Shown: positions 17,076 through 25,142, numbered from the stretch's first letter. The stretch is 32,138 nucleotides of DNA from Candidatus Cloacimonadota bacterium (GCA_027064005.1 JAMOQM010000010.1:1-32138); one strand, 5' to 3'. The notes: generated by a model not told the origin, from the letters alone. Program-made: numbers and translations.

Positions 17076-18193
17076 TATTCTTGAGGCAACCAAATATCAA
17101 ATTGAGCACCATGATCTTCTTTATTTTTCACAGTAATTGTCCCATTATGGTCTGAAATTATTTTTTTCACAATAGCCAATCCTAAACCGGTACCTCCTGA
17201 TTTTCCCATCGTTACAAACGCTTCAAATAATTGGTCAATTATCTTTTCGGGAATCCCTGGTCCATCATCTGAAATAACAAAATGAAGTTTCCCGTTTTCA
17301 ATTGATGCTGTAAAATAAATAGTACCTTGAAATTTCAATGCTTCTAAGGAATTTTTAATCAAATTAATAATAACTCTCTTAATTTTCTTCTCATCAAATT
17401 TGATCTTAGTTCCCGAATCAATTTCATTTTTTGTTATTACTTTAATATCTCTATCATCAGCCATTGGCATAGAATTGTCTAAAATATCAGTATAAAATTC
17501 ATCAAAATTAATATTGTCCTTCACAATACTACTTTGTTCACCTCTGGCAAATTCTAAGATCTCTCTGACCATTCCGTCCAAAGTTTTAGTTTGTTTGATA
17601 ATTTTGTCAGCTGAAATTGCTGTCTGCGGAAAAGCATCTTTTATCATTTGAGCAGTTAATACAATTATAGTTATAGGAGTTTTAATATCGTGAACAATCT
17701 TGCTGGCAGCAGTACCAATTGCCGCAAGTTTATTTTTTCTTAAAAGTGTGTCCCACGTTTTAACATAACGTTCATTAGTTTCTCTCAATCTGGAGGAAAT
17801 CTTCTTAGTTAATATTAACAAAATATTCGGGTTTTGCATACAAAGATCCAGAAAATCACTTTTTAAGAATTTGAGCAATTTACAATCTGTAAGACATAAA
17901 GCGGAAGCTGACCTTCCCTGTTCTTCAATCAAAGCCATTTCACCAAAATAATCATTACTCGTTAATTCCATAAGCCCCGTTTCATGATCATTTGCTTCTA
18001 TATTAATAATCTTCGTTATAGATACTTTTCCCTCAATAATAATATAAAAACTATCCCCTATTTCATTTTCACGAAAAATATATTTGCCTTTCTTAAATAA
18101 GACAACTTTTGCAATATTATTAAGTTTGGTTAAATATTCAGAAGATAATTCTTCAAACAAATCAACTTTTACTAATATATTTTGGTAAGTCAT
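17075..18193 (-). CDS. soluble histidine kinase with N-terminal cyclic-nucleotide-binding domain
   Basis: A 372-residue protein without membrane segments. The cNMP-binding/CRP-like domain spans about 10-130, with a phosphate-binding cassette FGEMALIEEQGRSASA (83-98) that keeps Arg94. A short linker is followed by a HisKA dimerisation helix with phospho-acceptor His168 (KIVHDIKTPIT). The HATPase domain has N-box NLIKNSLEAL, G1 DDGPGIPE and G2 GGTGLGLAIVKK. It should autophosphorylate on His168 in response to a ligand of the cNMP-type domain and pass phosphate to an unidentified response regulator; none is in the window. A strong GGAGG precedes the ATG. A TTGACA at 18245-18240 on the minus strand may be its -35. 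It is divergent from fur. Confidence 0.92.
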   Translation of the reverse strand: MTYQNILVKVDLFEELSSEYLTKLNNIAKVVLFKKGKYIFRENEIGDSFYIIIEGKVSITKIINIEANDHETGLMELTSNDYFGEMALIEEQGRSASALCLTDCKLLKFLKSDFLDLCMQNPNILLILTKKISSRLRETNERYVKTWDTLLRKNKLAAIGTAASKIVHDIKTPITIIVLTAQMIKDAFPQTAISADKIIKQTKTLDGMVREILEFARGEQSSIVKDNINFDEFYTDILDNSMPMADDRDIKVITKNEIDSGTKIKFDEKKIKRVIINLIKNSLEALKFQGTIYFTASIENGKLHFVISDDGPGIPEKIIDQLFEAFVTMGKSGGTGLGLAIVKKIISDHNGTITVKNKEDHGAQFDIWLPQE

Positions 18194-18325
18194 TAACTAC
18201 CTCCAGTTTGAATTAATCAATAAATTCAAGCTATTTACTGTCAACGTATTTTTCAAAAACATTGATACGTAAATAATTTATGTAAATCCCTAATTATTGT
18301 TCAAAAAATTAGTTTAAACTGTTTT

Positions 18326-18340
18326 TGAGAATCATTATCA
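18326..18340 (+). promoter_or_regulatory. Fur box upstream of fur-feoBAC
   Basis: TGAGAATCATTATCA matches the 7-1-7 Fur consensus TGATAATNATTATCA at 13 of the 14 defined positions. It lies 67 bp before the fur ATG and overlaps the -35 (TTGAGA, 18325-18330) of a possible promoter with -10 TATTGA (18349-18354). It implies iron-dependent autorepression of the operon. Confidence 0.82.
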
Positions 18341-18350
18341 GAAAAACATA

Positions 18351-18380
18351 TTGACAACAATTCGCAGAAAAAAATATTAG
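18351..18380 (+). promoter_or_regulatory. candidate sigma-70-type promoter of fur-feoBAC
   Basis: TTGACA at 18351-18356 and TATTAG at 18375-18380 are separated by 18 bp, 26 bp before the fur ATG and just downstream of the Fur box. An overlapping alternative, TTGAGA(18325)-18 bp-TATTGA, would place the Fur box on its -35. Confidence 0.5.
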
Positions 18381-18406
18381 AGAAAAAATATAAAAAGGAG
18401 TCAAAC

Positions 18407-18862
18407 ATGGAAAAAGCAATTGATAAATTTACGAAATATTTAAGAGAAAACCATATGAGATTAACTAAACCAAGAAGGATAATTGTAGAGTCAATTTTAG
18501 AAATAAACAAACATTTTAACGCAGAGTTACTTTATGAAGAAATAAAAAAACGTGACAAATCAGTATCCTTAGCAACTGTTTATCGAACAATGCCACTTCT
18601 AATTAAAGCAGGTTTATCAAAACAATCTTTCAGATGTTCATCAAAAGATAATTATGAGAATGCGTACAATGAAGAAAAACATCTTCACATGATTTGTGGA
18701 GTTTGTCACAAAATTGTGGAAGTGAATTCAGAAATATGTATGATAAAATTACAAGAAATGGCTCAAGCAAATGATTTTACTTTAAAAAACATAAATATCA
18801 CGATCAATGGTATTTGTGGAGATTGCAAAAGAAAATTGAAAGAAGAAGATGAAAAAATTTAA
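18407..18862 (+). CDS. fur: Fur-family ferric uptake regulator
   Basis: A 151-residue metalloregulator. The N-terminal winged helix (about 1-75) contains RLTKPRRIIVESIL and the recognition helix SLATVYRTMPLLIKAG. The dimerisation domain has HLHMICGVCHKIVEV (H92, H94, C97, C100) and the second CxxC, GICGDC (C137, C140), which form the structural zinc site. A Fur box and the feo genes in the same operon argue for iron sensing rather than peroxide (PerR) or zinc (Zur) sensing. AAGGAG precedes the ATG. The 3' end overlaps feoB by 14 bp. Confidence 0.93.
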   Translation: MEKAIDKFTKYLRENHMRLTKPRRIIVESILEINKHFNAELLYEEIKKRDKSVSLATVYRTMPLLIKAGLSKQSFRCSSKDNYENAYNEEKHLHMICGVCHKIVEVNSEICMIKLQEMAQANDFTLKNINITINGICGDCKRKLKEEDEKI

Positions 18863-21113
18863 AATTGCTCTTGCAGGAAATCCAAATTGTGGGAAAACAA
18901 CCCTTTTCAACAGCTTAACCGGTTCAAAACAATATGTTGGAAATTGGCCGGGAGTTACAGTTGAGAGGAAAGTTGGTCATTACACATATAAAGATGCCGA
19001 ATTTGAGGTAGTAGATTTACCGGGAATTTATTCATTTTCCGCCCATTCTTTAGACGAAAAAGTTTCTCGAGAATTTATTCTTTATGAAAACCCTGATTTA
19101 ATTGTCAATGTCGTAGATGGAAGTAATCTTGAACGAAACCTTTACCTCACCTCTCAGATTTTAGAAATAAAAAAGCCATTTATTGTTGCTTTAAATATGT
19201 TGGACATTGCCAAGAAAAAAGGAATAGAAATTGAAATTGATCATTTGGAAACACATTTAGATTCAAAAGTAGTTCCAATTGTTGCAGCAAAAAAAGAAGG
19301 GATTAATGTACTTTTAGAGCAAATATACAATTCCTCAAATTCCCCCAAAGTTAGTAAGACGAAAATAGAATATGACGAATATGTTGAAAAATACATAAAT
19401 AAAATTGAGGAAGAAGTCGAAAAACTTGATAATATCTCTGAATTTAATACCAGGTGGTTGGCAATAAAATTATTAGAAAACGATGAATTAGCATTAAACG
19501 TTTGCAAAAATAAAATTCCTTCTTTAAAAAATGCTAAGAAAAAAATTGAAAGCCATATAGGTTCTGACTCTGATATTGTTATTGCAGATGGAAAATACGG
19601 GTTTATTCACGGATTGGCAAAAGATGTAACAAAATCAAATAATCTCAATCGCAAAGAAATATCAGATAAAATTGATAAAGTTGTTCTAAGTAAATTTTTT
19701 GGATTACCAATTTTTATAGCTATAATGTATGCAGTTTTTATGATTACCATGAATTTAGGAAATCCTTTTATCGGATTTTTTGATAAATTTATGGGGACTA
19801 TTTTTGTTGATGGATTTTCACATTTATTATCCCAAATTCACACGCCTGATTTTCTCAATCTTCTTTTGGCAAATGGCGTTGGTGGAGGTATTCAAACTGT
19901 TTCAACATTTATTCCACCGATATTTTTCATTTTTATGTTATTGGCAATTCTTGAAGATTCAGGATATATGTCGAGAGCTGCGTTCATTATGGATAAATAT
20001 ATGAAATTTATCGGACTCCCCGGAAAAGCATTTATTCCGTTGATTGTTGGATTTGGTTGTACCGTCCCGGCAATAATGGCTTCCAGAACTCTCGAAAATG
20101 AGAATGACAGAATCCTCACGATATTAATAAATCCCTTCGTTTCTTGTGGAGCAAGATTACCTGTTTATGCTTTATTGGGATCAGTTTTTTTTGGTGCAAA
20201 AGCCGGATTAATAATTTTCTCATTATATTTTATTGGAATTTTAGTAGCTGTTTTATCAGGATTTTTATTCAAAAAAACATTCTTTTCCGGTGATACCTCA
20301 ACTTACGTCATGGAATTGCCACCTTATCATATTCCTACTATTAATGGAATAATGCTTCATACTTGGACGAAAATTAAGTCATTTATCATCAAAGCAGGAC
20401 AAGTTATTATTGTGGTTGTTATAATTTTAACCATCTTAAATTCCATAACTTTACAGGGCAAAATAGATACAAACTCCACAGAGAACAGTGTTTTGAGTTA
20501 TGTCGGAAAAACTTTAACTCCGGCTTTCAAACCTATGGGAATCAAGGCTGATAATTGGCAAGCAACTGTTGGACTTTTCACCGGAATATTTGCCAAAGAA
20601 TCAATTATCGGAACTCTAAAAAATCTCTACAGCACAAAAACTGATGCTAATGAAGAAGATAATTTAGATTTCACAAAGAAGATTAAAGAATCTTTTCTCG
20701 AAATTCCTGCCGGATTTAAAGGAATTGGTTCTAAACTAATTGACCCATTAGGATTCAAATCTAATCTTGATGATTCAAAAGAAGAAGAGAAAAGTAGCAT
20801 AAATAATACAATGAAAAATGCTTTCGGATCAAAAAACAGAGTATTTGCCTACCTTTTATTTGTTCTCTTATATTTCCCATGCGTGGCAACTTTGGGTGCA
20901 ATTTATAACGAGATTGGATTAAAATGGGCACTATTCTCAGGATTTTACACAACGACAATTGCGTGGATAATAGCGACAATTTTCTATCAGACAGCGACGT
21001 TTTTTGATCATGTTGGAACATCAATTTTTTGGATATTATTTGCTTTTTCATTAGCGACATTATTTTATTCTATATTAAGGGTAAAAAATAAAAAAAGATT
21101 AAAAAAAATATAA
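18849..21113 (+). CDS. feoB: ferrous iron transporter FeoB
   Basis: A 754-residue inner-membrane Fe2+ importer. The N-terminal G domain has G1 GNPNCGKT (10-17), the GNWPGVTVERK switch, G3 DLPG and G4 NMLD, followed by a helical GDI-like spacer to about 270. The membrane part starts at about 285 and includes both Gate cores: the cysteine motif GFGCTVPAIMASRTLE and SCGARLPVYALLG. The start is set by overlap with fur and by the G1 motif near the N-terminus. FeoA- and FeoC-like genes follow, so the order is fur-feoB-feoA-feoC rather than the commoner feoA-feoB. Expression should be repressed by Fur under iron sufficiency. Confidence 0.97.
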   Translation: MKKFKIALAGNPNCGKTTLFNSLTGSKQYVGNWPGVTVERKVGHYTYKDAEFEVVDLPGIYSFSAHSLDEKVSREFILYENPDLIVNVVDGSNLERNLYLTSQILEIKKPFIVALNMLDIAKKKGIEIEIDHLETHLDSKVVPIVAAKKEGINVLLEQIYNSSNSPKVSKTKIEYDEYVEKYINKIEEEVEKLDNISEFNTRWLAIKLLENDELALNVCKNKIPSLKNAKKKIESHIGSDSDIVIADGKYGFIHGLAKDVTKSNNLNRKEISDKIDKVVLSKFFGLPIFIAIMYAVFMITMNLGNPFIGFFDKFMGTIFVDGFSHLLSQIHTPDFLNLLLANGVGGGIQTVSTFIPPIFFIFMLLAILEDSGYMSRAAFIMDKYMKFIGLPGKAFIPLIVGFGCTVPAIMASRTLENENDRILTILINPFVSCGARLPVYALLGSVFFGAKAGLIIFSLYFIGILVAVLSGFLFKKTFFSGDTSTYVMELPPYHIPTINGIMLHTWTKIKSFIIKAGQVIIVVVIILTILNSITLQGKIDTNSTENSVLSYVGKTLTPAFKPMGIKADNWQATVGLFTGIFAKESIIGTLKNLYSTKTDANEEDNLDFTKKIKESFLEIPAGFKGIGSKLIDPLGFKSNLDDSKEEEKSSINNTMKNAFGSKNRVFAYLLFVLLYFPCVATLGAIYNEIGLKWALFSGFYTTTIAWIIATIFYQTATFFDHVGTSIFWILFAFSLATLFYSILRVKNKKRLKKI

Positions 21114-21122
21114 GGATAGATT

Positions 21123-21464
21123 ATGAGAAATGGTTCAGGTAAAGGATTTGGTAAAGGTTTCGGCAAAGGTCTCGGTCATGGTCGTAATCATAATGAAATG
21201 AGAAAATTTCACAACAATAGGAAGTGTTGGAAAGATTTTGACAATGCTTACGAATTAAGCAATATCGAAGAAGGAAATGAAGTTATCATCATCTGTAATC
21301 ATGATTTAAAGCTTATTGAAATGGGTTTGTATGTTGGTTCAAGAATAAAAATTATGCGTAACTCTTCATCTGATCCTAACATAATTATTGCTGTTGGCGA
21401 ATCACGTTATTCTTTAAGCAGAGAAATCGCTAAAGAAATATTAGTGAATAAACATGTTGCATGA
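21123..21464 (+). CDS. feoA: FeoA-domain protein with glycine-rich N-terminus
   Basis: A 113-residue protein. The FeoA SH3-like domain occupies about 38-110 (LSNIEEGNEVIII, then KLIEMGLYVGSRIKIMRNS, ending SLSREIAKEILV). The family helps FeoB in the cytoplasm. About 35 extra residues precede the domain: a GKGFGKG-type glycine/lysine repeat, then His/Asn/Arg-rich residues. This extension is low-complexity and could bind nucleic acid, membrane or metal; nothing in the sequence decides. The ribosome site is AAGGAT 6-7 bases upstream. The gene overlaps feoC by 11 bp. Confidence 0.9.
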   Translation: MRNGSGKGFGKGFGKGLGHGRNHNEMRKFHNNRKCWKDFDNAYELSNIEEGNEVIIICNHDLKLIEMGLYVGSRIKIMRNSSSDPNIIIAVGESRYSLSREIAKEILVNKHVA

Positions 21465-21678
21465 AATATTGAATTATATCCGGAAAAATAATACCGTTGA
21501 TTTGAATTCAATTGCGTTACATTTTGATTTGGATAAAACTGCAGCGGAAGGAATGCTCTTTACTTTGATACAAAAAAATAAAATTAAAGAACTTTCCTTC
21601 CATTGCGGAAATTGTAAAGGAAGTTGTGGAACTTGTCCTTTTGGCGGTTCCAATAAAACTTATATGATTGTAAAATAA
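21454..21678 (+). CDS. feoC: FeoC-like winged-helix protein with four cysteines
   Basis: A 74-residue protein. Residues 1-50 form a small winged helix (MLHEILNYIRKNNTVDLNSIALHF, then AAEGMLFTLIQKNKIKEL). A CxxCxxxCxxC cluster follows (C51, C54, C58, C61) in a Gly-rich tail. FeoC proteins from enterobacteria have a winged helix and a similar cysteine loop that can bind an oxygen-sensitive Fe-S cluster, and they modulate FeoB. The spacing here is tighter than in E. coli. Position as last gene of the feo operon, overlapping feoA, supports the call. Confidence 0.82.
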   Translation: MLHEILNYIRKNNTVDLNSIALHFDLDKTAAEGMLFTLIQKNKIKELSFHCGNCKGSCGTCPFGGSNKTYMIVK

Positions 21679-22031
21679 GACACTTATTATTGATGATTAA
21701 GATTATCTTAACTCAAAAATTTGCGTTCGCCCTAAAAATTTATATTCCGGCTCTGAAGATTAAACCTTCAAGGTTTTGAAGCCTTAAAGATTTTGCAAAA
21801 ATAAGAAATCAGCGTTGGAAAAGATAGAAATTAAGAATATCCCGAATGAACTTGATTGCGGAATAACTACAGAGATTAAAACCATTTTTTAGTTCTTGAT
21901 TTCATCTTCAATTAATTCAAAAGAAAATCTTTATCATTCTTTGATATTTGTTCTCGGAAAATATTTCCTCACAATCTCAAACAATCTCTTTTATATTTCA
22001 TAACTCTATACCTATCATACAAATAATAAAC
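21679..22031. other. intergenic region between feoC and the flagellar operon
   Basis: No convincing gene in about 350 bp. It holds a 7-1-7 dyad TTAAGATTATCTTAA (21697-21711) shortly after feoC and a repeat-like block at 21763-21781. Within the block, AACCTTCAAGGTT is a near-palindrome and CTTCAA/TTGAAG forms a 6-bp hairpin with loop GGTT. A loosely similar AAGATTTTG follows. About 30 codons are open at 21795-21890 without a start or ribosome site. Confidence 0.5.
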
Positions 22032-22046
22032 TGGCACACGGATTGC
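22032..22046 (+). promoter_or_regulatory. sigma-54 (RpoN) promoter of the flg operon
   Basis: TGGCACACGGATTGC carries the -24 GG and -12 GC exactly 10 bases apart and matches TGGCAC-N5-TTGC in full. Transcription should start near 22058, leaving a leader of only about a dozen bases that is mostly the GGAGG ribosome site of flgF. This predicts control by RpoN and an enhancer-binding protein, as in many flagellar hierarchies. Confidence 0.93.
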
Positions 22047-22069
22047 TTCTATAGTTGCCGGAGGTAATT

Positions 22070-22792
22070 ATGATACGTGGAATTTATCAGAATTCGTCTG
22101 CAATGCAGTTGTTGGAAAATAAAGTTGATGTGATTGCTAATAATTTGGCAAATATTTCAACCGCAGGATATAAAAGAAGAGATGTTTCATTTCAACAAAT
22201 GATTGAAGCGGAGCAAGCTTTAGATAGAAATATGCTTAAAGTTAAATTACCGGATGGATTTACACCAACCTATACGGATAATTCCGATGGAAGATTAAAA
22301 CAAACCGGTAACCCTTTGGATATCGCTTTGAGCGGAAAAGGATTTTTCCAAGTAAAAACAGATAACGGTTTAGCTTACACCCGAGACGGAAATTTTAAAA
22401 TAAACAGCGAAGGTCAAATGGTTACTCCTGACGGATATAAAGTTATGGGAAATTCAGGACCAATTGAAATTAATGGTAGCAAAATTGATGTCGATCAATC
22501 CGGACAAATATCTGTTGATGGAAAAGTGGTGAACCAATTTTTGTTTAAAAATATCAATATCGACAATTCAATTATAATGAAAGATAATCTCTACAAACAA
22601 AAAACTACCGGATATTTAGAAGATGCTAAACCTCGGGTAAGTCAAGGTTTTGTAGAAGAATCAAATGTAAATAATGTTAAGGAAATGGTCGAAATGATCT
22701 CCGCTCAGAGATTATATGAAGCCAATCAAAAATTAATTAAAGCTCAAGATGATACTTTAAATAAAGCTGTTAATCAAATAGCGAGAAGTTAG
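22070..22792 (+). CDS. flgF: flagellar basal-body rod protein FlgF
   Basis: A 240-residue proximal-rod protein. The start is ATG 22070 (MIRGIYQ) with GGAGG 5 bases upstream. A TTG at 22055 in the same frame would lie before the expected transcription start. The N-terminal rod motif LLENKVDVIANNLANISTAGYKRRD is present. The central FlgF/G/E core includes GNPLDIALSGKGFFQV and YTRDGNFK. The C-terminal helix EMVEMISAQRLYEANQKLI mediates axial polymerisation. It sits 10 bp before flgG and is shorter, as FlgF usually is, which supports F over G. The protein is exported by the flagellar type III apparatus, with no cleaved signal peptide. Confidence 0.9.
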   Translation: MIRGIYQNSSAMQLLENKVDVIANNLANISTAGYKRRDVSFQQMIEAEQALDRNMLKVKLPDGFTPTYTDNSDGRLKQTGNPLDIALSGKGFFQVKTDNGLAYTRDGNFKINSEGQMVTPDGYKVMGNSGPIEINGSKIDVDQSGQISVDGKVVNQFLFKNINIDNSIIMKDNLYKQKTTGYLEDAKPRVSQGFVEESNVNNVKEMVEMISAQRLYEANQKLIKAQDDTLNKAVNQIARS

Positions 22793-22802
22793 GAGGTAAA
22801 TT

Positions 22803-23591
22803 ATGATTCGAGCCTTATATAGTGCAGCAACCGGTATGTATGCCCAAGAAATGAATATTGATAATATCTCCAATAATTTGGCAAACGTCAATACAACCGG
22901 ATTTAAAAAGACACAAATTCAATTTGAAGATTTAATGTATCAAACCATAAAAGAAGCCGGTTCTTCCACAACAAAAGATACAAATAGACCTGTTGAACTT
23001 TCTGTTGGAGTGGGTGTTAAACCGGTAGCAACCGTAAAATCATTCAAACAAGGTGATTTAATTAACACCGGTAATCCTTTGGATATGGCAATTTCAGGCG
23101 ATGGATTTTTCAAAGTAACAAAAGCGGACGGTTCGGTTTTCTATTCCAGAGACGGAAATTTCAAGATGAATGAAAATGGACAAATTACAAATTCCGAAGG
23201 ATATTTTTTAGATCCCCAAATTACCATTCCATCCGATACGGAAAGTATAGCAATTACTAAAGACGGTATGGTTATGGCCAAAGTTTACGGTCAAGTTGAG
23301 AGCGAACAAGTTGGTCAAATTGAATTGGCTAGATTTATCAATCCGGCGGGATTAAAAAGTCTGGGAAGCAATTTATATTCTCAAACCGAATCTTCCGGCG
23401 AACCGATGGTAGGAAATCCGGGAGACGGAAATTTAGGAACAATCGAACAAGGTTATTCTGAAAACAGTAACGTGCTTCTCGTTGATGAAATGGTAAATAT
23501 GATAACCGCTCAAAGAGCTTATGAAGTAAATTCCAAAGTTGTTCGAACTGTTGATTCTATGATTCAAACAGCTAACGGATTGAAAAGGTAA
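22803..23591 (+). CDS. flgG: flagellar distal rod protein FlgG
   Basis: 262 residues, the usual FlgG length. It begins MIRALYSAATGMYAQEMNID, followed by NISNNLANVNTTGFKKTQIQFEDLMYQ, both very typical. The core has GNPLDMAISGDGFFKV and YSRDGNFKM. The C-terminus ends with EMVNMITAQRAYEVNSKVV. FlgG forms the distal rod that passes through the P and L rings. AGGAGG precedes the ATG. It is second in the sigma-54 operon. Confidence 0.97.
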   Translation: MIRALYSAATGMYAQEMNIDNISNNLANVNTTGFKKTQIQFEDLMYQTIKEAGSSTTKDTNRPVELSVGVGVKPVATVKSFKQGDLINTGNPLDMAISGDGFFKVTKADGSVFYSRDGNFKMNENGQITNSEGYFLDPQITIPSDTESIAITKDGMVMAKVYGQVESEQVGQIELARFINPAGLKSLGSNLYSQTESSGEPMVGNPGDGNLGTIEQGYSENSNVLLVDEMVNMITAQRAYEVNSKVVRTVDSMIQTANGLKR

Positions 23592-23597
23592 TCTAAA

Positions 23598-24518
23598 ATG
23601 AAAGCATTTCTTTTAATTTTGACATTTTTTATCTCATTAAATTTGAATGGGTTAAAGTTAGATTTTAAATCTAATGTAAAAATTAAAGGTGAAGATATTT
23701 TTGTGAAAGATATCTTAGAAAAGAAAAATTGTCCTCAAGATAAATGGAATACAATTTCAAAAATTAAAGTTGGAAACTTCGCATCCGGAGAAAATTTTCT
23801 TAATCTTAATTCAAAGACAGTTAACAAAAAACTTAAAATTTATGATATAGAAGTTAGTAAAGGATTTATCACCATCAGAAAATTCAGATACTCGATTGAT
23901 AAAAATAAATTCCAAGAAATGGCTAAAAACTATCTCAAGCAAAAATACAATTTGGGCGAAAAAGACAAGATTGAATTCGTTTCATTTCCTTCTTTATATT
24001 CTTATAAAAAAAACTATCATATTAGTTTCTCTGAAATAACTTCTAACAATTTTAATCAGATTAGAATGAAATGCAAAGTTAATGATGATGATTTTAAATA
24101 CCAGCCGGAATATTTTTCCGTCAAAGTAATGAAATTACAAAAATGTTTTGTCGCTTCCAAATCTATCAAATTAAGAGATTTGATTGAAATAGGAAAAAAC
24201 GTAAAAGAAGAAAATCAATATTTCTCGTTAAACAACAATGCAATTCATAATATTGAGGAATTGGAAAATGTGCAATCTTTAAAATTTCTGAGGAAAAATC
24301 AAATCATAAAAGAAAATAGTATAAAAAAAATACCGGATGTTAAACGAAATTCAAAAGTAAAAATTCTGGTTGAAAATAATATTATCAAATTGGAAATTAA
24401 CGCAAAAGCAACTTCTGATGGCTATATCGGTGATGTTATTGCGTTTAGAAATATTGAATCAAATAAAAATTTTAAAGCAAAAATCATAAAAAAGAATTTG
24501 GCAATTATCAAATTCTAA
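23598..24518 (+). CDS. flgA: flagellar P-ring assembly chaperone FlgA
   Basis: A 306-residue periplasmic protein with signal peptide at about 1-18 (ending NLNG). The C-terminal part contains the SAF-type domain of FlgA: VASKSIKLRDLIEIGKNVK, then LRKNQIIKENSIKKIPDVKRNSKVKILVENNIIKLEINAKATSDGYIGDVI, where the last segment is the signature. FlgA helps FlgI assemble into the P ring. The N-terminal half is poorly conserved, as is normal. It starts 6 bp after flgG and is followed by flgH at 9 bp. FlgI, its client, is not in the window. Confidence 0.88.
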   Translation: MKAFLLILTFFISLNLNGLKLDFKSNVKIKGEDIFVKDILEKKNCPQDKWNTISKIKVGNFASGENFLNLNSKTVNKKLKIYDIEVSKGFITIRKFRYSIDKNKFQEMAKNYLKQKYNLGEKDKIEFVSFPSLYSYKKNYHISFSEITSNNFNQIRMKCKVNDDDFKYQPEYFSVKVMKLQKCFVASKSIKLRDLIEIGKNVKEENQYFSLNNNAIHNIEELENVQSLKFLRKNQIIKENSIKKIPDVKRNSKVKILVENNIIKLEINAKATSDGYIGDVIAFRNIESNKNFKAKIIKKNLAIIKF

Positions 24519-24527
24519 GGAGTTACA

Positions 24528-25094
24528 ATGAAAAAATTATATATTATCGCCGGATTAATGCTTCTCAGTATAAATATTTTTGCCTCAAGTTTTGGCAACT
24601 CATTATTTGCAGATCATAAAAGTTATACTGTTGGAGACATTATTACGGTTATCATTACTGAAAAATCATCCGCCTCAACTTCTGCCAATTCAGCCACATC
24701 AAAAGATTTTTCTCACGGATTCGCCACTCAGCCGGGAGTAGGTCCTTTTGATTTCATTCCACTTTCATCTGTCTCAACTTCCTCTAAAAATAGTTCTTCA
24801 GGAAATGGTAAAACAACTCGAGATGGTAGCCTCAACGCAAAAATGACGGCGAAAATCATCAAAGTGGAAAATTCCGGAAATCTTAGAATTAAAGGTGAAA
24901 AAGTCGTTAATATAAACGGAGAAAAAGAAATCACAACTCTGGAAGGGACTGTTCGCTCACAAGATATTTTTTCAAATAATACCGTTTATTCATATAATAT
25001 TGCCGATGCAAAAATATCCTATACAGGAAAAGGTCCGATTCATGATGCATCAAAAGTTGGCTTAATTACTCGATTATTTAATTACTTATTCTAA
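24528..25094 (+). CDS. flgH: flagellar L-ring protein FlgH lacking a lipobox
   Basis: A 188-residue protein with a signal peptide (about 1-19, IFA-SSFG). The FlgH core follows: SLFADHKSYTVGDIITVIITEKSSAS, then DGSLNAKMTAKIIKV, ending with GTVRSQDIFSNNTVYSYNIADAKISYTGKG. FlgH builds the outer-membrane L ring, so the cell is a diderm. FlgH is usually a lipoprotein, but this one has no cysteine at all and so cannot be lipidated. AAGGAG lies before the ATG. It is the last gene of the operon; a terminator follows. Confidence 0.93.
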   Translation: MKKLYIIAGLMLLSINIFASSFGNSLFADHKSYTVGDIITVIITEKSSASTSANSATSKDFSHGFATQPGVGPFDFIPLSSVSTSSKNSSSGNGKTTRDGSLNAKMTAKIIKVENSGNLRIKGEKVVNINGEKEITTLEGTVRSQDIFSNNTVYSYNIADAKISYTGKGPIHDASKVGLITRLFNYLF

Positions 25095-25114
25095 ATTCCA
25101 CAAAAATATTTTAC

Positions 25115-25142
25115 AAAAGACGTCTATAAGCGTCTTTTTTTT
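25115..25142 (+). terminator. rho-independent terminator of the flg operon
   Basis: AAAAGACG (25115-25122) pairs with CGTCTTTT (25131-25138) around an 8-base loop, and the T-run extends to 25142. Confidence 0.85.

Noticed and set aside
21795-21890. About 30 open codons on the + strand after feoC
   Set aside because: No usable start codon, no ribosome site and no recognisable family.
22055-22069. TTG start giving a five-residue longer FlgF
   Set aside because: It lies before the transcription start predicted from the sigma-54 promoter, and ATG 22070 has GGAGG at ideal distance and the standard MIRGIY start.
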